Source: Fimbriimonadaceae bacterium (lineage in GTDB: Bacteria > Armatimonadota > Fimbriimonadia > Fimbriimonadales > Fimbriimonadaceae). From it: a DNA stretch of 64,000 nt. The stretch covers positions 744,001 through 808,000 of the forward strand of contig JABAQM010000001.1 of NCBI GenBank assembly GCA_019187105.1. The letters are read 5' to 3'. The notes below the pieces were generated by a model. The model saw only the letters and a list, made by a program, of their open reading frames with translations, ran no database searches and was not told the DNA's origin. The translations under genes and the position numbers were made by a program. This document shows, one piece after another, positions 58,280 through 64,000 of this stretch (position 1 is its first letter; every line of letters starts with the position of its first letter).

Positions 58280-59869
58280 CTATTTCAAGTCCACGTGAAG
58301 TGTTTTCTCGTGAGTGTAGAGCGCGGTTCCCGGAGGCGCACCTCGCGGCTTCCTGACGTGCTTCTTGAGGGTGTAGTCGACCGCCACATAGCTGCTGTGC
58401 TTGCTAGGGCTGTTGCGCACGACGAGCTCAGCTGCGGCAAGCAGGGTTTCCTTTGGCACCTTGGTGGGCTGATTCCCCGTTGGGATGATGGCATGCGCAG
58501 ATACTGCCCCTCTCACATGCAGCCACCAGTCATTCGGTTTGGCAACCCGGTGTGTCAGGTAGTCGTTGGCGGTCGCATTGTCACCGTAGAGGATCCGCCA
58601 TCCTCCGGGTCCGGTGGTCTCCCTGACAGCGAACCCCTCGAACGGGCGCTCAGCAGCGCTAGCGGCGACAACCTGCTGGTGCAGCCAGCGATGCGCCCGG
58701 CAGGTGGCGGCCAGGTCGTCGATCTCCTGTTCCGAATCCGTTGACTCGATTTGGAACATCACCGAATCCAGAGCGGCCAGGTCGCCCTCCAGCCGCTCCA
58801 GCGTGATCCGATTGGACTCTTGGCCGGCTTTCGCCTTCTTCGCCTTCGTAAAGTACCGCTCGGCGTTCTCAACTGGGGTCAAATCCGGCTTCAAGGCTAT
58901 GGTCAGGGGTTCCCCGTCGTAACCGATCACGTCGAGCTCCGTGTCCTGACCCTTGATCTGATAGGCGTAGGCAAGGATCAGCTCACCTCTTTGCTGGAGT
59001 GCCGTCGCCCCCCTTGCGGTGTCGAGAGCGTTCTGCAAATCGCGTATCGCGAGCTCCCGTGCCAATCGAACGCGCTTGAGCTGCCCCAGCAGGCTCTGAC
59101 GTCGGCGATCGACATGGACCCTCTCGAGAAACTCCTCTGCCGCTTGCTCGACGGCTATCGAGAAGCTTTCGCGGGGAACCGCTTCACCCAGCTCTCCGAT
59201 GGAAAGCGGATACGCGCCGCGGTTCGGCGCGAAGACCGGATGGTAATCGTTCGCACGGGCGGCTCGCTGGAAAGCCTCCAAACCGAAGTGCCGAATCCAC
59301 TCTAGGGTAAACGGGGCGGCGCCTTCGGAATCCTTGAGCTCGTCACCCTCCCGGGCCTCTAACAAGGATGGGCGCTCTTCGAAGGGAGGTGGCAGGTACG
59401 GGCGACCGACGAGCACGGGTCGGCGGCTCTTCGTGATTCCCACGGACTTCATCGGCGCCGCGCATCGGCCCTGTGGATCGACGAGAATGACGTTGCTGTG
59501 CTTGCCCATGATCTCCACCACGAGCACCCATGAACCGGCGTCGGTTTCGAACCAAAGGTCGACGATACGGTCGAATCCACGCTGAACCGCCGCCGTGAGG
59601 CTCGCTCCTTCGAGTCGCCTCCGAAGTTCCGTCGCGAATGTGGGACCGCTCGCATCCAGCTTCTTGAGTCGGGTCGAGAGATGCAGCCTCGGAAAGTCAG
59701 GATCGGCGCTTAGCAGAAGCCAGGCGGCTCCGCCCTTGTAAAGCTGCATTTGTACGGTCAGGTCGTCCCGCTGGACAAACTTTTGGGCTCGAGCTCCGAT
59801 CCATGGCTGCAGTTCGTGCACCACGGCGCGGACTCCGAGCGAATCGAACGGCAACCGCTTCGCGCTCAT
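58280..59869 (-). CDS. rqcH: Ribosome-associated quality control protein RqcH (NFACT family)
   Basis: 529 residues, a bacterial Rqc2/NEMF homologue that binds obstructed 50S subunits and adds Ala tails to stalled chains. N-terminal NFACT-N (LRRRLEGASLTAAVQRGFDRIV with the conserved DR), a central coiled-coil (about 260-360, RRQSLLGQLKRVRLARELAI) and the C-terminal NFACT-R/DUF814 (YGDNATANDYLTHRVAKPNDWWLHVRG). Overlaps the nuclease stop by 4 bases. Confidence 0.92.
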   Translation of the reverse strand: MSAKRLPFDSLGVRAVVHELQPWIGARAQKFVQRDDLTVQMQLYKGGAAWLLLSADPDFPRLHLSTRLKKLDASGPTFATELRRRLEGASLTAAVQRGFDRIVDLWFETDAGSWVLVVEIMGKHSNVILVDPQGRCAAPMKSVGITKSRRPVLVGRPYLPPPFEERPSLLEAREGDELKDSEGAAPFTLEWIRHFGLEAFQRAARANDYHPVFAPNRGAYPLSIGELGEAVPRESFSIAVEQAAEEFLERVHVDRRRQSLLGQLKRVRLARELAIRDLQNALDTARGATALQQRGELILAYAYQIKGQDTELDVIGYDGEPLTIALKPDLTPVENAERYFTKAKKAKAGQESNRITLERLEGDLAALDSVMFQIESTDSEQEIDDLAATCRAHRWLHQQVVAASAAERPFEGFAVRETTGPGGWRILYGDNATANDYLTHRVAKPNDWWLHVRGAVSAHAIIPTGNQPTKVPKETLLAAAELVVRNSPSKHSSYVAVDYTLKKHVRKPRGAPPGTALYTHEKTLHVDLK

Positions 59870-60705
59870 TTGAGGGTTCTATTGAGGAGGTCTGCCAACC
59901 GATAGGCGGCGGTTGCCATTCGGCGTCGGCTGATCTCCCGTCCCCTCTTGAGATATTCCCGGCCCGGCACGTCGTTCTCTGGAGTGGAATAGACGAAATC
60001 GACCGCAAGGTCGCGGCTTTCTCTTGCCCAAGCCATGGGATCCGTATCGCCGAGGTTGTTGATCGACTTGCGTGGAAACTCCCTTAGAATCGCGTTGGCC
60101 TGGCCGGCGATCGTCAGCTTGCCCGCCTCCGTGAGCGGCCGCTGGGTTTCACCGTAGCCGCAGCATGCGATATCCCAGAGAAAGTGCAAGTTCCGAACTT
60201 CGAAGCTCGTACCTTCCGGGGTTCGGATCTTGTATTCATTACCCCCGCGGTCCCCGGACGGCCAGGCCTGGCTCGGTCGCGACGTGCCATGGAGTGGCTG
60301 GTGGACGTCACCTACGAAATGGAGGAGGTAGTTGAGGGCCTCACGGCGTGCCAGTGTCGGTTGCTTTCGGTCGGAAAGCACGCCAGAGAGCTTACGGATC
60401 GCCCAAACGACATGTTGTTCCCCGCCGCTGAAAGAGTTGGAAGTGTCGCCCTTTCGGAAGGGGAGGTTAATGTAGTGCCAGGGACCATTCTCTCGCGTCT
60501 TGGTGTCGTCGGCCCAGCACGCTGCTGCGCGGTGGTCGCGATACTCGGGTTCGGGAGCGGATCGCAATAACTCGACGGCCTGCCTCTTTGCAGCGGGCGT
60601 CAGACCTCTCCACGCCATCTCGCTGATAATCATGTGGCCCGTATCGATGTGGGCATTTGCCGCGCAGGCAACCGTTACGATGGCAAGGACGAGCTTCCCT
60701 TTCAC
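59866..60705 (-). CDS. Secreted S1/P1-type nuclease
   Basis: 279 residues from GTG 60705 with a signal peptide (LVLAIVTVACAANA). Zinc-ligand blocks of the S1/P1 (phospholipase C fold) family are visible: TGHMIISEMAW, CWADD, WHYINLPF, LLHFVGDVHQPLHGTS, GDRGGNEYKI and NLHFLWD. The usual N-terminal Trp that ligates zinc is not present; cleavage after ANA would expose His instead. Degrades single-stranded nucleic acids outside the cytoplasm. Confidence 0.9.
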   Translation of the reverse strand: MKGKLVLAIVTVACAANAHIDTGHMIISEMAWRGLTPAAKRQAVELLRSAPEPEYRDHRAAACWADDTKTRENGPWHYINLPFRKGDTSNSFSGGEQHVVWAIRKLSGVLSDRKQPTLARREALNYLLHFVGDVHQPLHGTSRPSQAWPSGDRGGNEYKIRTPEGTSFEVRNLHFLWDIACCGYGETQRPLTEAGKLTIAGQANAILREFPRKSINNLGDTDPMAWARESRDLAVDFVYSTPENDVPGREYLKRGREISRRRMATAAYRLADLLNRTLK

Positions 60706-60732
60706 AAGTGGTGAGGGTACCTGTGGCCCAGA

Positions 60733-61677
60733 TTAATATCCCCTCTTGGGATCCACCGGTTGAACAACATCGCCCCGGACAAGGTTGACAAGGAGCTCAA
60801 TAAGAGCCATTTGCCGCAGGGCTTCCACCGAGTCGCCATCACCCGCCCGGTGCGGGCTCATGACGACATTGTCAAGGTCCTGGAAAGGGTGCTTCGAGGG
60901 GAAAGCTACGTGATCTCCTGGCTGGGGGTACTGATACCAGGTGTCGATCCCGGCAGCCTGAACCGTGCCAGATCGGCACGCCTCGAAGAGCGCGGATTCG
61001 TCGATGATGGCGCCGCGTCCCACATTGACCACCAACCTTGGATGCCTGAGCAAGCCAAGCCGTTCGGCATCGATCAGGCCCACGGTTTGCGGCGTCAGTG
61101 GCGCGCAGACGACCAGGGCATGGCAGTCGGGTAGGACCAGATCGAGGTCGCCGTGACCATCCGCGTGTTGCTCCGGATTGCGGCGGATGCCCACCACCTC
61201 CATTCCTAAAGCCTCCAGCACCGCTCCAACTCGACGTCCGATCGCTCCGTAACCGAGCACCGCCGCTCGCTTTCCGAACAGGTTGATTCCCTGTCGGTCG
61301 TCCATCCTGCCGTACCAGTGGCCCTCGCGCATGCGGCGGTCCCCGTCGACGATGCCTCGGGCGGCAGCGATAAGCAGACCCACCGCCATCTCCGCCGCGG
61401 CGTTCGCGTTGTGATGGATGTTGTAGAGAGCCACTTCCGGGAAGCCGGCCAAAGTCTCGCGGAGCGTTTGGGGAATACCGGCCCATGGAACGATGACAGC
61501 CTTCAGGTGCGGCAGTGTCAGCTGCTCTGGTGTGGCACTTGGCGTGATCCAGAAGACGGTTTCGTGCAGTGGCTCTTTGTCCACCGAAACGGTCGCCAGT
61601 CCGCCAAGGGCTTGGCGAATCCCGCTTACGTGATCGTCCCCCAGATCAGAATAAATGCTGACATGGGGGATGCTCAC
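60733..61677 (-). CDS. NAD-binding D-2-hydroxyacid dehydrogenase family protein
   Basis: 314 residues. Rossmann motif GYGAIGRRVGAVLEALG at about 146-162; catalytic Arg in VNVGRGAIIDESAL; the Glu/Asp position reads GIDTWYQYP and the catalytic His is in VMSPHRAGDG. The extra aromatic stretch WYQYPQPG is typical of a subgroup of unknown substrate. GTG start 61677. Confidence 0.88.
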   Translation of the reverse strand: MSIPHVSIYSDLGDDHVSGIRQALGGLATVSVDKEPLHETVFWITPSATPEQLTLPHLKAVIVPWAGIPQTLRETLAGFPEVALYNIHHNANAAAEMAVGLLIAAARGIVDGDRRMREGHWYGRMDDRQGINLFGKRAAVLGYGAIGRRVGAVLEALGMEVVGIRRNPEQHADGHGDLDLVLPDCHALVVCAPLTPQTVGLIDAERLGLLRHPRLVVNVGRGAIIDESALFEACRSGTVQAAGIDTWYQYPQPGDHVAFPSKHPFQDLDNVVMSPHRAGDGDSVEALRQMALIELLVNLVRGDVVQPVDPKRGY

Positions 61678-61689
61678 GGTTTGGTGAAT

Positions 61690-64000
61690 CTACTGCTTCT
61701 TCGGGCGGGTTCGATATTTGTCGTACAGCCGAGTCTGCTTGTTGGTCAGGGGTATCTCCCGACCTTCGATCCAAGCGCGGAGGACATTGGTTTTGGTCTC
61801 CACGATCTCGCCGTCGGTGAGGATGAGCGTGCCGTCCATGCCCGCGGCGATCGATCCAAGCCGATTATCGATACCCAGAACCTGGGCGGCCCGCAGCGTG
61901 ACGAGCCGGGCGGCTTCCTCTCGGTCCATGCCGTAGGCTGCTGCCCAGCCGGCTTGGTCCCGCAGTTGGCGAACGTTCTTGTCGTTATCGGTCGTGAGGC
62001 AGAACTTCACGCCTGCCTTGGAAAGGCGCGCCGGCAACGAGTAATACCAGTCAACGGGAAGGTCGCCGGAGGGGGTGCGATAAACCGCGTTGAGGATCAC
62101 CGGCACCTGCTTTGCAGCCAGCCATTCGGCAATCTCGCCTGCGCCCGAGCACCCATAAAGCACGATCTGAACCCGCTCTTTCTCCGCCCATTCAACTGCG
62201 GACCGGATTTCGGCAGCCGAATTGACGCTCAGCATAACCGGCATCTGGCGCGCGGCCACCATCGCCATCGCCTCCTGGCGATGGTCGACCGGTACCGGTT
62301 TTTCCGGTGCGGCCGACCGCTGTCGGAACAGATAGTCACGGGAGTCGTCGAGCGCCTTCGTCAGGTCTTGAAGCATCTGGGATGCCGATTGGGACCCCCC
62401 TCCACCCTGCTGCAGGCCCGCCATCATATCGTCATGTTCGTGAACGTCTCCCAGTTCCTCGCAACGGCACCTCCCATCCAAGTCGTCCTCCCCACCGCCA
62501 AAACCTCTGCTGGCGCCGAGATAAGCCAGGGCCGCACCGCTCTTCACGGTTAGGTCCTCCCACGTGTAGCCTTCGGTGTTGATCAGAGCGGCTTGTCCGG
62601 CAGCGCCACTGCCACCCGGGCGAACGAGGACCGTGAGGATCCCCTGCTGGCGGGCGACCGCCATCGTCTCCCATTCAGGGTTGATCGCTCGCTCCACCTT
62701 GTAGTCCGGGTGGAAGGATCCTCGCTCGGACGAATCGTCGCTGGCCGGAACCTGTCCGATCTCGTTCAATCCGATCGTCGTGATCGGGTCGATCAAGCCG
62801 GGATAGAGGTGCTTGCCGCGCCCATCGACTCGCTCACCACCATTGGCGGCCAGGTTCTTCCCTACTGCCTCGATCTTGCCAGTCGCCGAGATTCGAACGT
62901 CGCCAACGAAGGGATCTCCTGTCATCGGGTGAACCGTCGCTCCGGCAATCAGAGTCGACTTGCGGGGATAGCGGGCGGTCCCGGCGCGGGTATCGAGCGG
63001 TCCAATGCCGAACTTGGCCGTGGTTGGCTCGATGGCGGGACTGTTGGCCAAAGAAGCCTGAGTCTCTGCGGGTGACGCACCCTGGAGGACCCGCTTAGCC
63101 TCCAGCAGCTCTCTTTCCCGGTCTTTGCGCTGCTGTGCGTCGTTCGCTCGGTCGAATCGCTTCACGCCATCGACGTAAGTTTCCAAGCACACGGCGAAGA
63201 TGCTCGTAGGTTCGGCCGTCCAGATCGCGAGGTCGGCGTCCTTTCCGACTTCGAGGGAACCGGAGCGGTCGGCGATGCCAAGTTGGCGACAAGGCTCGAT
63301 CGTCACAAAGCTGAGGGCCCTTTCTGCGGAAACCCCGCCGTAGCGCATGCTTTTGGCAGCTTCCTGATTCAATCGTCGAGCGTGATCGCCGCTGTCACTG
63401 TTGACGCTGACCACGACTCCCCGCTCGGCCATCAAGGCGGCATTGTACGGGATCGCGTCATAGGCCTCGAGCTTGTAGCCCCACCAATCCGAGAAGGTGC
63501 TTCCTCCAACGCCGAGTTCAGCCATCTCGTCGGCGATCTTGTAGCCCTCCAGGACGTGTTGGAGCGTGGCGAGCTTCCCGCCATATTCCTTCACCACGCG
63601 CATCAGCATGAGCATCTCGTCGGCGCGATAGCCATGGCTGTGCACCCATCGTTTGCCCGCGACGATTTCGCCCAGCCCTTCGAGCTGCAAGTCTCGGCGC
63701 GGCTCGAGTTTCGATTTGCCGGACCGGAAGGCATCCCATTCGTCGTTGTATTCCTTGCCAAGCTGGAGCGCACGGCGGATGGATTCCTCAACACCCATGC
63801 GCGTCCGCGGTCGCCAGGTCATCAGATGAGTGCCGATGGGAGCCGGTCGACCACCACCGAAACCGCCGGTATCCTCGCGGATGGGGTTCTGGCCGAGGGC
63901 GAACTTAACCCCTTCGGGAGCCGAATCAATGTGGAGCTGATCCGGCCGAAGTCCCCACCGCCACTTTGCCGTGTTCGACTGTCCGCCGATGGCGTTTGCC
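61690..64000 (-). CDS. Amidohydrolase with tandem domains, 5' end outside window
   Basis: The frame remains open past ATG 63822 to the right edge, with QSNTAKWRWGLRPDQLHIDSAP-like family sequence (WRWG, GVKFALGQNP), so the start is off-window. Visible are the C-terminal half of one amidohydrolase domain (VHSHGYRADEML, VSVNSDSGDHARR, GSLEVGKDADLAIW) and a second, nearly complete domain (IAGATVHPMTGDPFVGDV, GLIDPITTIG, CLTTDNDKNVRQ, GSIAAGMDGTLILTDGEI). Paired amidohydrolase proteins of this kind are frequent in Planctomycetes and Bacteroidetes, probably periplasmic. Substrate unknown. Confidence 0.88.
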   Translation of the reverse strand, partial: ANAIGGQSNTAKWRWGLRPDQLHIDSAPEGVKFALGQNPIREDTGGFGGGRPAPIGTHLMTWRPRTRMGVEESIRRALQLGKEYNDEWDAFRSGKSKLEPRRDLQLEGLGEIVAGKRWVHSHGYRADEMLMLMRVVKEYGGKLATLQHVLEGYKIADEMAELGVGGSTFSDWWGYKLEAYDAIPYNAALMAERGVVVSVNSDSGDHARRLNQEAAKSMRYGGVSAERALSFVTIEPCRQLGIADRSGSLEVGKDADLAIWTAEPTSIFAVCLETYVDGVKRFDRANDAQQRKDRERELLEAKRVLQGASPAETQASLANSPAIEPTTAKFGIGPLDTRAGTARYPRKSTLIAGATVHPMTGDPFVGDVRISATGKIEAVGKNLAANGGERVDGRGKHLYPGLIDPITTIGLNEIGQVPASDDSSERGSFHPDYKVERAINPEWETMAVARQQGILTVLVRPGGSGAAGQAALINTEGYTWEDLTVKSGAALAYLGASRGFGGGEDDLDGRCRCEELGDVHEHDDMMAGLQQGGGGSQSASQMLQDLTKALDDSRDYLFRQRSAAPEKPVPVDHRQEAMAMVAARQMPVMLSVNSAAEIRSAVEWAEKERVQIVLYGCSGAGEIAEWLAAKQVPVILNAVYRTPSGDLPVDWYYSLPARLSKAGVKFCLTTDNDKNVRQLRDQAGWAAAYGMDREEAARLVTLRAAQVLGIDNRLGSIAAGMDGTLILTDGEIVETKTNVLRAWIEGREIPLTNKQTRLYDKYRTRPKKQ

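Overview
The window looks like a chromosomal segment of a diderm, moderately high-GC bacterium, most likely an armatimonadete close to Fimbriimonas. This is inferred from prepilin-like secreted proteins whose N-terminus reads [20 protein letters not shown] followed by FPVFAQAKE, the presence of outer-membrane biogenesis genes (lptD, an LptF/LptG permease), PEP-CTERM sorting and many start codons that sit directly behind a -10 box. No 16S gene or other decisive marker is present, so the placement is an inference.

Layout. 1-2.9 kb: end of an FtsW/RodA gene and an FtsK translocase. 3-5.7 kb: three tandem prepilin-type paralogues, each with its own promoter-like element and leader hairpin. 5.8-10.1 kb: Fe/Mn superoxide dismutase, DinB protein, CHASE2 receptor with a degenerate cyclase domain, and a secreted protein with a C39-like cysteine peptidase domain. 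10.2-15.4 kb: sialidase-fold protein, two bacterial-PH membrane proteins and a membrane Fe-S oxidoreductase. 15.7-21.1 kb: AfsR-like regulator, PEP-CTERM protein, a solitary palindromic element and a large secreted protein. 21.1-27.4 kb: acpS, rhamnose-isomerase-like protein, SH3 protein, sucD, secreted protein, sugar ABC permease, MerC-like protein, serC.

27.4-31.7 kb is the unusual part. Behind a promoter-like sequence lie four small unrelated + strand ORFs, each followed by a ~240-280 bp nested palindromic element with the same arms (GCATGCATCG type) and partly unrelated loops. The elements are mosaics of one another. The arrangement resembles a gene-cassette array with novel recombination sites; no recombinase is visible in the window.

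31.7-34.6 kb: MacB-type permease plus HlyD adaptor. 34.7-35.4 kb: stand-alone rpsD with promoter and terminator. 35.4-44.1 kb (- strand operon): rlmI-like methyltransferase, glnE, plsY, zinc-ribbon membrane protein, lptF/G (apparent AUA start), lptD. 44.2-49.5 kb: ABC-F protein, methyltransferase directly behind tRNA-Leu(GAG), two conserved unknowns, M48 peptidase. 49.6-55.4 kb: heparinase-like lyase, cysS, thioredoxin-like protein, 14-repeat WD40 protein. 55.4-64 kb (- strand operon): amidohydrolase, 2-hydroxyacid dehydrogenase, S1/P1 nuclease, rqcH, FKBP, livF, rimI, tsaD, mixing translation quality control and tRNA modification with secreted hydrolases.
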